A DNA stretch of 64,000 bases from Lutibacter citreus. GTDB taxonomy: Bacteria > Bacteroidota > Bacteroidia > Flavobacteriales > Flavobacteriaceae. The DNA is taken from positions 310,001 through 374,000 of the forward strand of contig NZ_QEIH01000003.1 in assembly GCF_003260195.1 (NCBI RefSeq). Reading direction: 5' to 3'. Both the position numbers and the translations under genes were made by a program. The notes beneath the pieces were generated by a model that saw only the letters and a list, made by a program, of their open reading frames with translations, was not told the DNA's origin and searched no databases. Shown here one piece after another: positions 18,293 through 26,258 of this stretch; the first letter of the stretch is position 1; each line of letters opens with the position of its first letter.

Positions 18293-21154
18293 CTATTTTA
18301 TACGTTTAAACTCAAATCCATTCAACCAAGTGTGTGCATCTTTTTTATCAGTTTCAAATTTGATAACGACTGGATTTACACCATCACTCTCAATAAGATT
18401 AGTTACAAACATTGGTTTTCGCTCACCTATGTCTGTTCCATCTTGAATTCCCACCGTAGCGTCGTCTGATATGAATTCATATATTCCATTGGCATCACTC
18501 AATTCTACTTTCATTTCGTATGGGAATAACTTTTTTAAGTTTTGAAATGAATGGTGGTAAGATTTCAATTTAAACTTACCTCTTGGTAAATTATTTATTG
18601 TTAATGTAAGTTTACCATTTTCTGTGTAAACACCATCACAAGCCATAAAAGCCAAGTCTCCCAAAATGGCATAAGTACCTTTTCTCCAAGCTAAACTAGA
18701 TTCTGAACTTACCGTGAATGCGTAATCTCCAGTTTTAAAATTAAGTGCAGTTTTATCTCCTCCATTTACAATACTCCAACCAAATTGCTCCAATTGGTCT
18801 TCAGTTTGAATATCAATTTTATATGTTGGATATTCATAAATTGGTTTAACTTTTGCCATTATTTCATTAGAAATAAATGGCGTTGAATTTATAACAAGTT
18901 TTCCAGGTTTTAAATTTCCTAAAGTTGCTTTTATACTAATTTCTCCAGCCTGTTCAGCTCCTTTTAGATAAATTGTAGCTACACCTTGATATGTTTGCAT
19001 ATTTTCGGTAAAACGCTTATTTGCGTACATTATTGAGCCTTTACCTTTTGCTTCAAAATGTACTTTTACATTAGCATTAGTAACTGTTTCTCCATTTTCA
19101 TCTACTACATATGCACGAATCATTTTTAAATCTGAACCACCAGATTGCAATAATAAATCAGGGTTATCAATAGCTAATTTTAAAGCATACGGTTCTAATG
19201 TTTTAGTTCTTGAATGAGTTGCCACTGTAGTATTGAAACTTAAAGTTTTTGCAGTAATTTTTTCGTTAGTCCAATTATAGTTAAATGTAAATGAAGGGTG
19301 ATTATTCCACAATCTTAACGGATCGTTATCTGCTTTTTGAATTGCTACTAATTTATCATTTGCATAAAGAGCTACTTCGGTAGCATTACTATACACATGT
19401 ATTTTTCGATTTTTATAAACCGATTCATCTGCAATATGAACGTATGGAGCATTTGTTAATTCTGATTTATACCAATAATATGATGGATGTGGAATTCTAT
19501 AAGCTGTTTGTAAACCATACTCTGTAATAAAATCGTAGGTTTCAGGGTTGGCTTGTAAACGATTGTAATCTGCTCCTACCCAAAGTAATGCGCCAATATT
19601 ATTTTTACGCTTTTTATAACGAGAAATATGGTGCTGCTGAGAAAGACCATTGTGAGAATATCCGTGTTCCATTACCATACAAAAATCACCTTCAGGAAAA
19701 TCTGTTTTACGATAATCCATAGTCGCATAAATATCAGTAATTCCCGCATTTTTTATTCCATTCCAAGGAGCTGATGCACTTGCTGTTAAACGAAAAGGAT
19801 CTTCTTCTTTAGCTGCATTATTTAGTTGTGGTACTGGACCTCTATGGTTAATTCCAGCTCCCCAAATTATAATTGAAGGATGGTTTCTATGATTACGCAC
19901 CATTATTCTGAGAGATTGCTCCAATTTATCCATCCATTCACCTTCTTTCCATCGGATCCAAGTAGCTGGTTCTTCATAAAGTAAAATTCCAAGTTCATCA
20001 CAAGCTTCAATAAAAGAATTGTCTTGAGGGTAATGAGATAAACGAATTGTATTAATACCTGCCTTTTTGTAATTTAAAGCTGCTTCATAATGCATTGAAT
20101 TAGGAACGGCATCTCCTATATGTGGGTAACTTTGGTGACGATTTACTCCAACCATAAAAAAGGGTTCACCATTTAATAATAAACCTTGTCCATCTACTAA
20201 TTTAATAGAACGAAAACCAAATTTATTTTCAACAAAATCAACAGCTTTACCATTCAAATAAATAACTGAAACTGCTCTATATAAATAAGGATCACTTGGT
20301 GACCATAAACGAAAATCATCTATTATCTCTGTTGTTTGACGAAATGTATGTGAATGTCCAGCTTTAACTTTTGAAGTTGATTTTAACTTTTTAATTAAGT
20401 ATCCATCGGCATTCAATATTAAGGTTTCTATTTGGCATTCCGCTTGATTATTATACTCATTTACTATTGTAGTTTTTACTGAAACCGTTCCATTGTTCTT
20501 TTTAACAACCGGAGTGGTAATGTGAACGCCTGCATCAAAACTTTCCCAATTATAGTTTACGTGTAATTTATTGGTTTTAACAAGGTAAACATCTCTATAA
20601 ATTCCACCCCATTTTAAATAATCGGTTTCAAATGGATCAGGAGCAATTGTTGGATTGAAGCTATTATCGGCTAATACTGCTATAGTGTTTTTTTCTCCTG
20701 AAATTACAAAGTCAGTTATATCAAAATGATGTGGTACATAACCATTAACTTCAAACCTACCAACAAACTTACCATTTACATAAAGCTCAGTAGCATTATG
20801 TACACCCTCAAATTCTATAAAAGCTTTTTCATCTTCTTGAAGTTTAATTAGCATCTTTTTTCTATACCAATTATGATCTCTAATAAATTGTTTCTGTTGC
20901 CACTTTTCAGAAACACTGTCTAATCTTAAAGATAGCGGATCTGGATTATGTGGTAAGCAAACATTTTCCCATTGGTTATCATTAAAATTAATGGCAATAG
21001 GCTTATTTGCTTTAGGCATTTTAGAAAATTTCCAATTGAGGTTTATATTCTCTTTTGTTCTATTAGTATTAGGATAACCTTCAGGCGTTTTTGCATATGA
21101 AGCTCCAAAAGTTCCAACTAATATAAATACAACTAGTAGTTTAATAATTTTCAT
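18293..21154 (-). CDS. Secreted GH2-family protein with an atypical acid/base site
   Basis: 953 residues, signal peptide ending ASYAK. The GH2 order is present: jelly-roll sugar-binding domain (about 35-195: FEGVHNATELYVNGKFVG, KWGGIYRDVYLV), immunoglobulin-like domain (about 200-310), TIM barrel (about 315-600: GVNRHQSYPHIGDAVP, GINTIRLSHYPQD, HPSIIIWGAG), then Ig/DUF4982-like domains and an unknown C-terminal module. The usual acid/base pair Asn-Glu after WSLG is here GINHRG (431-439), with His437 where Glu is expected. The nucleophile region is MVMEHGYSHNG with Glu496. It is the first gene of the GH operon and divergent from regulator copy 2. Substrate is uncertain; beta-galactosidase, beta-glucuronidase and arabinofuranosidase activities are all known in GH2. 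Confidence 0.82.
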   Translation of the reverse strand: MKIIKLLVVFILVGTFGASYAKTPEGYPNTNRTKENINLNWKFSKMPKANKPIAINFNDNQWENVCLPHNPDPLSLRLDSVSEKWQQKQFIRDHNWYRKKMLIKLQEDEKAFIEFEGVHNATELYVNGKFVGRFEVNGYVPHHFDITDFVISGEKNTIAVLADNSFNPTIAPDPFETDYLKWGGIYRDVYLVKTNKLHVNYNWESFDAGVHITTPVVKKNNGTVSVKTTIVNEYNNQAECQIETLILNADGYLIKKLKSTSKVKAGHSHTFRQTTEIIDDFRLWSPSDPYLYRAVSVIYLNGKAVDFVENKFGFRSIKLVDGQGLLLNGEPFFMVGVNRHQSYPHIGDAVPNSMHYEAALNYKKAGINTIRLSHYPQDNSFIEACDELGILLYEEPATWIRWKEGEWMDKLEQSLRIMVRNHRNHPSIIIWGAGINHRGPVPQLNNAAKEEDPFRLTASASAPWNGIKNAGITDIYATMDYRKTDFPEGDFCMVMEHGYSHNGLSQQHHISRYKKRKNNIGALLWVGADYNRLQANPETYDFITEYGLQTAYRIPHPSYYWYKSELTNAPYVHIADESVYKNRKIHVYSNATEVALYANDKLVAIQKADNDPLRLWNNHPSFTFNYNWTNEKITAKTLSFNTTVATHSRTKTLEPYALKLAIDNPDLLLQSGGSDLKMIRAYVVDENGETVTNANVKVHFEAKGKGSIMYANKRFTENMQTYQGVATIYLKGAEQAGEISIKATLGNLKPGKLVINSTPFISNEIMAKVKPIYEYPTYKIDIQTEDQLEQFGWSIVNGGDKTALNFKTGDYAFTVSSESSLAWRKGTYAILGDLAFMACDGVYTENGKLTLTINNLPRGKFKLKSYHHSFQNLKKLFPYEMKVELSDANGIYEFISDDATVGIQDGTDIGERKPMFVTNLIESDGVNPVVIKFETDKKDAHTWLNGFEFKRIK

Positions 21155-21282
21155 TTTATGATTGCTTTATAATTTCAATTACAACAAGTTTATACCTTTT
21201 TTTATCCGTTCTATAATAATTAGTTTGCAAAACTGTAATGGACACTGTGATTTAACCGTTAAAGATGCAATGTTAAACACTG

Positions 21283-21327
21283 TTAATTAGCTAATTAATT
21301 ACATGTTATTACATTTACTTAAATTTG
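21283..21327 (+). promoter_or_regulatory. Promoter of second regulator with 16-base palindrome
   Basis: TTAATTAGCTAATTAA at 21283-21298 is a perfect palindrome. ACATGTTAT follows at 21301-21309 and TAAATTTG, a good TAnnTTTG -7 element, at 21320-21327. GTTAA words occur upstream at 21258, 21272 and 21282. The ACATGTTAT element sits 19 bases before the -7 element, almost as in the promoter of copy 1 (20 bases). The region also serves the divergent GH operon. Confidence 0.5.
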
Positions 21328-21402
21328 AATTCAAAATATTGCTTTGAAAAAAACAGCGTTCTTTTCTTTCTAATCTCAACTTCAAATTCTATTTTTGAAA
21401 GG

Positions 21403-22581
21403 ATGATTTCAACTGAAAAAAGAAAAGAAATAAACGAAGCACTAAACCGCATTAAATTGCATGAACTTTTTGTACGATCATCAACCTATTCACGTTTATT
21501 GAAATATTTAGTTGAAAAAGCCATAGTAGGAGAAGATTTAAAGGAATATACCATTGGAGCAGATTTATTTGGAGAGAATTATGTTAACAATAAAAATGAT
21601 GGTACGGTTCGCTCTAAGATGTATAAGTTGCGAAAAAAACTCTCGAAGTATTATGAAACTGATGGTAAAAAGGAAATTGTAATATTTGATATTGAAAAAG
21701 GGCAATACAATTTAAGCTTTTTATCGGCTGATGAATATTTTAAATCGAAGACTGGAAAAACCGAAACTGTAACTATTCAAATTAAATATATAAAACTTTT
21801 ACTTGGTGTAATTCTACTTTCGCTTATTTCATTTTTTATTATTAAAACGATTGTTACAAAACCAAATTTTATTTGGGAGCCTTATTTTGAAAAAACATCT
21901 GAAAACCTACTCATAATTTCTGATCAATTTATTGTTCATGAAAAAATGGAAGATGGTAAAATGTATGGAATTTCTTACCCAGAAATTAACAATTATAATG
22001 ACTTTATAAAATACACTCAAAAACATCATAATAAAGAATTAAAACCAACAGATTATACTTTAATGTCTAAAATGGCGCCATATACTGTTAATACTCTTAG
22101 TAAATGGTTTGAATTCAATAAAAACGAATTTGATCTTAAACTGGAAAGCAAACTTAAATATGAAGATATTCAAAATCATAATATTCTTTTTGTAGGACAG
22201 TATAAAACAATGAATCTTTCAAAATCTTTATTTTTACAAAGTAGCAAAGTGTTTACAACCTTTGGAGATGGTTTTAAATATAAAGATGATAGCAATGAAA
22301 AAGTTTACAACACTAAATTTGGCAATAATCTAAAGGTTGAATACGCTATGGTGTCTTACACTACTTTAAATAACGGAAAATGTGCATTGTATTTTGTTTC
22401 AAATAACGATATTGGAGTAATGGCAACTGTTAATAAATTTACCAACAATAAATGGCTTGCCGAATTTAAACAACAATTACCAAGTAAATCAAAACACTTT
22501 AATGCCTTATTTGAGGTTAGTGGAATGCAACGAAATGATGTAAGTTGTAAATTAGTAGAATTGGAAGTTCTAAAAAACTAA
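21403..22581 (+). CDS. ToxR-like membrane-anchored one-component regulator (copy 2)
   Basis: I start at 21403 (MISTEKRKEINEAL), which aligns with the N-terminus of copy 1 without overhang; an in-frame ATG at 21325 would add 26 residues and overlap the promoter. The protein is 392 residues. The winged-helix-like domain (1-107) shows TIGADLF, RSKMYKLRKKLSKYY and IEKGQYNL at 98-104, at the same positions as in copy 1. One membrane helix lies at about 131-150, then a roughly 240-residue outer domain with FVSNNDIGVMATV near the end and the same terminal pattern KLVELEVL. It is divergent from the GH2-GH30-GH3-GH115 operon. Together the two copies bracket the degradation locus, one upstream of each enzyme operon. 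The regulatory role is inferred from architecture and position. Confidence 0.7.
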   Translation: MISTEKRKEINEALNRIKLHELFVRSSTYSRLLKYLVEKAIVGEDLKEYTIGADLFGENYVNNKNDGTVRSKMYKLRKKLSKYYETDGKKEIVIFDIEKGQYNLSFLSADEYFKSKTGKTETVTIQIKYIKLLLGVILLSLISFFIIKTIVTKPNFIWEPYFEKTSENLLIISDQFIVHEKMEDGKMYGISYPEINNYNDFIKYTQKHHNKELKPTDYTLMSKMAPYTVNTLSKWFEFNKNEFDLKLESKLKYEDIQNHNILFVGQYKTMNLSKSLFLQSSKVFTTFGDGFKYKDDSNEKVYNTKFGNNLKVEYAMVSYTTLNNGKCALYFVSNNDIGVMATVNKFTNNKWLAEFKQQLPSKSKHFNALFEVSGMQRNDVSCKLVELEVLKN

Positions 22582-22592
22582 ATAAAAAAAAC

Positions 22593-22629
22593 GCTAACAC
22601 TAATATTCTTTTCAGAAGTTAAGGTTAGC
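22593..22629 (+). terminator. Hairpin after second regulator, likely terminator
   Basis: GCTAAC (22593-22598) pairs with GTTAGC (22624-22629), with partial pairing inside. It starts 12 bases after the regulator stop and is preceded by an A-run and followed by a moderately T-rich stretch. It lies between convergent genes. Confidence 0.45.
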
Positions 22630-22630
22630 A

Positions 22631-22721
22631 TGTCTTGTTCTTAAATATGCCTAACGATTAAAATCCTTAAGAATTTTTGAAAGTAGGCTTGCACGAGCAA
22701 TTAATTTTACCGTATGTTGGC
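22631..22721. repeat. Diverged repeat shared with the 3' flank of the first regulator
   Basis: This is the counterpart of 5744-5840, carrying TGTCT, AAATATG, TTAAAATCC, AGAATTT, TAG and ATTAAT in the same order. No coding potential was recognised in it. Confidence 0.4.
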
Positions 22722-22750
22722 AGTATGTTTTATGAAATATTTTAATCGGT

Positions 22751-23077
22751 TTAATGCGAAACTACTTTCAGTCCAACAATTGAAACAATTAATGTTGTAA
22801 TAAAAAATAGTCGCCAAAATGTTGCTGGTTCTTTAAAAATAAGAATTCCAACCAGAACAGTTCCTACAGCACCAATACCTGTCCAAACTGCATACGATGT
22901 ACCAATGGGCAAATGTTGCGTAACTTTTAAAAGAAGCCCCATACTCATTACTAAACAAACCAAGAAACCAATGTACCAATAGGTTGATTCAATTCCTGTT
23001 GCCTCTTTTGCTTTTCCAAGACAGGCAGCAAAAGCTACTTCAAAAAGTCCAGCAATTATTAATAATATCCAATTCAT
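22751..23077 (-). CDS. sugE: SMR-family guanidinium exporter (SugE/Gdx-like)
   Basis: 108 residues forming four membrane helices, the size of small multidrug resistance proteins. The start MNWILLIIAGLFEVAFA carries the essential membrane-embedded glutamate (Glu13). LPIGTSYAVWTGIGAVGTVLVGI is the family core, and the end IVGLKVVSH matches the Gdx/SugE subgroup rather than the EmrE subgroup. Gdx proteins exchange guanidinium ions for protons as antiparallel dimers in the inner membrane. The gene is the last of a minus-strand run with an ACT-domain gene 36 bases upstream. I saw no recognisable guanidine riboswitch in that short gap. Confidence 0.85.
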   Translation of the reverse strand: MNWILLIIAGLFEVAFAACLGKAKEATGIESTYWYIGFLVCLVMSMGLLLKVTQHLPIGTSYAVWTGIGAVGTVLVGILIFKEPATFWRLFFITTLIVSIVGLKVVSH

Positions 23078-23113
23078 TTGTTATTAATTTCTTTTTTACA
23101 AACAGTGAATTCT

Positions 23114-23506
23114 TTATTTTGAAAATTCATTCAAAATTTCCATTGCTTTGTCTGTATCTTTTTTATCTACAAAAATATGGTCGTGATAATAGGCTGCAAC
23201 AACATTGCAACTAATTCCATTTTTGGATAATGCATTTGAAAATGCAGCTGTTAAACCAACTGCTTCTAAGGAAGAATGTACTGTAAGTGTAATCCAGGAA
23301 GCAACAAAAGAATAGTCTAAATTTAATTTGTCTGCAACATTCTTTTCAGCAATAATGGTAATGCTTTCTTCCTCTTTGAATGTCATTATAATTTGGCTCA
23401 AATTTATTTCACCCAAATTATCTGTTTTACAAAATACAAATTCACCTACATTGTGTTTCGGTTTCATTGATTTTAAAAGCGCTTCTAAATTTTTTTCTCC
23501 ACTCAT
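23114..23506 (-). CDS. ACT-domain protein (DUF2241/ACT_7 type)
   Basis: 130 residues. The N-terminal half has the pattern GEKNLEALLKSMKPK and GEFVFCKTDN. The C-terminal half is ACT-like: AADKL-type residues leading to WITLTVHSSLEAVGLTAAFSNAL, then GISCNVVAAYYHDHIFVD, which is the usual beta-alpha-beta turn of small amino-acid-binding regulators. Cytoplasmic; ligand unknown. Its start codon directly abuts the stop codon of the DJ-1/PfpI gene, so the two are translated from the same message. SugE follows 36 bases downstream. Confidence 0.75.
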   Translation of the reverse strand: MSGEKNLEALLKSMKPKHNVGEFVFCKTDNLGEINLSQIIMTFKEEESITIIAEKNVADKLNLDYSFVASWITLTVHSSLEAVGLTAAFSNALSKNGISCNVVAAYYHDHIFVDKKDTDKAMEILNEFSK

Positions 23507-24316
23507 TTATTTTACACTTTTGTTTAGTTTTTGTAATTCCTTTAAAGTTGCATTTCCAACACTTGAAGCAGATTGTGGATTTTGCCCAGTTGCTAATCTT
23601 TGGTCAGCAACTACGTGTTTAGTAAAAGGAGCAGACTTTTCAAAAATAGCGCCTCGTTCTTTTAACTTCTCTTCAAGTAAAAAAGGAACTACATCCTCTA
23701 ATTTTATTTTAACCTCTTCTTCATTGGTAAAACCATTTACTTTTTTACCATCCACAAGATACGATCCATCGCTTAATTTAATGTTTACAAGGCCAGCAGT
23801 TCCGTGACATACGGCACTTACTACACCATTGTTTTCATAAATCTTCGCTGCTATTTCAGCAATTTCTGTATTATCCGCAAAATCCCACATAGCTCCGTGA
23901 CCTCCTGCATAATGAATGGCTACATAATCATCCGGATTTACTTCACTCGGTTTTTTTGTGTTTTCAATTTTATTGCGATACACGTCGTTATCCCAAAATT
24001 TCTTATTGATAGCATCAGTCATATCAAATGCATCTACAGGTGCTTTTCCACCTTTTGGACTTACAAAATCTATTTCGTAACCAGCAGTATGTAATACATC
24101 CCAAGGATGAGAAACTTCTCCTAAATAATAACCTGTTTTTTCGCCTGTATTTCCTTTTTCACTATGACTTGTAACTACAAATAATATCTTTTTTAATGCT
24201 TTTGTTTCTATTTTCACTATGGATTTCTCTGAGTTGCTTTTATTTTTACAGCCCATAAGAAGAACCGTAAATAAGGATAGAAAAAGAAACGTTTTAATTT
24301 TTATTGTATTTGACAT
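23507..24316 (-). CDS. DJ-1/PfpI-family lipoprotein (Hsp31/glyoxalase III-like)
   Basis: Start set at 24316 because it gives a lipoprotein signal peptide with lipobox LLMGC (MSNTIKIKTFLFL onward); in-frame ATGs up to 24436 precede it. The mature domain of about 240 residues is a class I glutamine-amidotransferase-like fold. KILFVVTSHSEK opens it, HYAGGHGAMWDF follows, and SAVCHGTAGLVNI holds the nucleophilic cysteine with the adjacent histidine, as in the Hsp31/YhbO group. Such proteins act as glutathione-independent glyoxalases, deglycases or chaperones; a membrane-anchored version in the periplasm is less usual. It is the first gene of a three-gene run with the ACT protein and SugE. Confidence 0.82.
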   Translation of the reverse strand: MSNTIKIKTFLFLSLFTVLLMGCKNKSNSEKSIVKIETKALKKILFVVTSHSEKGNTGEKTGYYLGEVSHPWDVLHTAGYEIDFVSPKGGKAPVDAFDMTDAINKKFWDNDVYRNKIENTKKPSEVNPDDYVAIHYAGGHGAMWDFADNTEIAEIAAKIYENNGVVSAVCHGTAGLVNIKLSDGSYLVDGKKVNGFTNEEEVKIKLEDVVPFLLEEKLKERGAIFEKSAPFTKHVVADQRLATGQNPQSASSVGNATLKELQKLNKSVK

Positions 24317-24453
24317 TTTTAATTTTATTTTAAAGTTAGTTTTTAGATTATTCCATTTTTTAAAAAGTATAACCTTTAATAGAGAATAATACTGCAGCGC
24401 AAAACTCTTAAACATTTTGGAGAAACTATTTAACAAATGATAAAAAAATAAAT

Positions 24454-25017
24454 TTATTTTATGTTCGCTCTAATTCGACTTAAACTAACTTGGGTAATGC
24501 CTAAATAGGAAGCTATATGAGATAATTGTACACGTTGTATAATGCTAGGATAATTTTTAAGAAGTGCTAAATATCTTTCGGTTGCGGTATTAAATTGTAA
24601 AGAAATAAGTCGCTCTTCCGATTTAATTAGTTCTAATTCTGAAAATTTGCGTCCCCAATTTGCAATTTCAATATCTTTTAAAAAGAGTTTATGGAGTTTT
24701 TCTGTTTTTAATTCATAGAGTTCACAATCTTCCAATAATTCAACATCTTCATACCCTTTTTGATTGTTAACATAGCTTTGCATGGAAACAATAGGATCTC
24801 CTTCTTTGCCAAACCAAAAAGTGATTTGATTATCATCTGAATAAGCATATGCTCTTGCTATTCCTTTTTTGATAAAATAAATACTTGTTTCTATTTTATT
24901 TGCTTTAAATATAATATGCCCCTTTGGAAATTTAACTTCAATTATCGATTTTTTTATTAAGTTTTTTGATTTTGTTGATAGGGGATATATATTATCAATA
25001 ATTTGGTCTATTTCCAT
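24454..25017 (-). CDS. Crp/Fnr-family transcriptional regulator
   Basis: 187 residues. A cyclic-nucleotide-binding-like beta-roll spans about 20-115 (FPKGHIIFKANKIETSIYFIKKGIARAY). A dimerisation helix follows, then a helix-turn-helix at the C-terminus: LSHIASYLGITQVSLSRIRANI. There is no cysteine cluster for an iron-sulfur centre. The putative recognition helix QVSLSRIR differs from FNR in lacking the glutamate that reads the TTGAT half-site, so I do not assign it to the FNR-like boxes at 55-59 kb. The protein is shorter than CRP (about 210), as is common for Bacteroidota members. It lies 137 bases upstream of the DJ-1 gene on the same strand and may regulate that run. Confidence 0.85.
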   Translation of the reverse strand: MEIDQIIDNIYPLSTKSKNLIKKSIIEVKFPKGHIIFKANKIETSIYFIKKGIARAYAYSDDNQITFWFGKEGDPIVSMQSYVNNQKGYEDVELLEDCELYELKTEKLHKLFLKDIEIANWGRKFSELELIKSEERLISLQFNTATERYLALLKNYPSIIQRVQLSHIASYLGITQVSLSRIRANIK

Positions 25018-25159
25018 ATATTTATTAGAAATTAATTTTTTGCTATTTCAGTTTTATTAAATACTATATTAATTCTAAAGTCTGTGATTTAATTACTGTC
25101 AACTTGTTTGTGTATGAAAAATAGCAGAGTTGTGTACCATTTTTAGGTTTATAACAAAG

Positions 25160-25212
25160 ATAGCAGAAAAGAACTAAACAATTGATTTAGTCCTTGACTG
25201 CTATTTTTTTTT
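25160..25212 (+). terminator. Long hairpin with T-tract
   Basis: ATAGCAG (25160-25166) pairs with CTGCTAT (25198-25204), and the inner arms AAGAACTAAA/TTTAGTCCTT pair with one mismatch. Nine T follow on the plus strand. It lies just past the 3' end of the broken AraC gene, which is on the minus strand, so its present role is unclear; it may act on transcripts of both directions. Confidence 0.5.
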
Positions 25213-25238
25213 AATAAAGTTTTAGGCATTGAGAGTAT

Positions 25239-25983
25239 TTAGTTTAAAAATCGAAACTCACTTGGATTTAACAGTGTTTTCTTTTTAAAAAGGGTACTAA
25301 AATACTGTGGATATTCAAACTCTAAGGAATTCTCAATTCTTTCAGCTGTATAGAATCGCAATAAGAAGCAAGCAATTCTTCAAACTAACTTACTTTATCT
25401 TTATTAAAAACCGACCGTGTAAAAAACTTACGTTCATAATAACGTGTGGCATAACTTAAGATTAATTCTATAGTTGAAACAATTACATTTTGGCTGTGTC
25501 TATCTATATTTTGAATATATTCTGTTTCAATATTTTCTACCTATAGTTTGATTTCGTTGCGTTCTTTTTTAGATAAATATAAGGCTTCATATAGGTTGTA
25601 TGAAAAGAAATCGTAAGGCTTAATTTTACTGGAAAGCTGAGTTTATCGAATTAAATCTGGATAAAAAAACAACATCCAACCTTCATCATTTTACCCTTTT
25701 GTACGACTCCTGGTGAAATTATTTGACCAGGTTCAATAAACATCATTGTGCCACTCTCAAAATCGAACTTGTTTCTCCCATAACTGAAATCATATAAAGA
25801 AATGTCTTTTACGGAAATACAACATAGGTTGATAATAAAATGTTTATTATCAAAACTCTTACGAATATTAGGATCGTTTAAACGAATCACAGAGACTAAT
25901 GTGGGATTTGGTGAATCTATATTAAAAATAGAATTTACTTCACTTACAGTATTAATAGATATAAATTGTGGTTTTATTGGTTT
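25239..25983 (-). pseudogene. AraC-family regulator, broken by frameshift and stop codons
   Basis: The protein can be followed through three frames. The N-terminal sensor part starts near 25983 without an ATG (KPIKPQFISINTVSEVNS, then LVSVIRLNDPNI). After EPGQIISPGV the frame is lost near 25660; shifting it restores GWMLFFYPDLI, followed at once by a stop. Downstream come FFSYNLYEALYLSKKERNEI, then an in-frame TAG at 25543-25545, then VENIETEYIQNIDRHSQNV. The C-terminal helix-turn-helix ends as FEYPQYFSTLFKKKT and NPSEFRFLN before TAA at 25239. All these are classic for the Bacteroidota AraC group that regulates short-chain dehydrogenase or drug-export genes. At least two lesions make it non-functional. 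Confidence 0.8.
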
Positions 25984-26258
25984 TTAATTTTGTGCTTGTT
26001 GCACAAGTTGAATCAAATATAAAGGAATACTTGGATTATTGAAGAAGAAATATTAATTTAATGATATGGTTATTTAGAAAATATTATAAGAGCTAGGAAA
26101 AGTGAATTATCATTAATATAGTTTCCTTTCTTGCTATTTACCCTCTCTATATATCGTAGGTAAGGAGTTTTTTGAGTAGTATTTTCTAATTTTTATTGCC
26201 TTGTGCAACGGTTAACATTGTTAACGGTAGTGTTTTATTCATTATAGTTTTTCTCTTA

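Noticed and set aside
24454..25017. Crp/Fnr protein as the factor for the FNR-like boxes at 55-59 kb
   Set aside because: Its recognition helix (QVSLSRIR) lacks the glutamate used by FNR for the TGA part and it has no iron-sulfur cysteines; the link cannot be supported from sequence.
25984..26258. CTTGT-TGC-ACAAG palindrome near 25995 as a recombination site
   Set aside because: It is short, has no partner site or intact recombinase nearby, and lies in simple AT-rich DNA.
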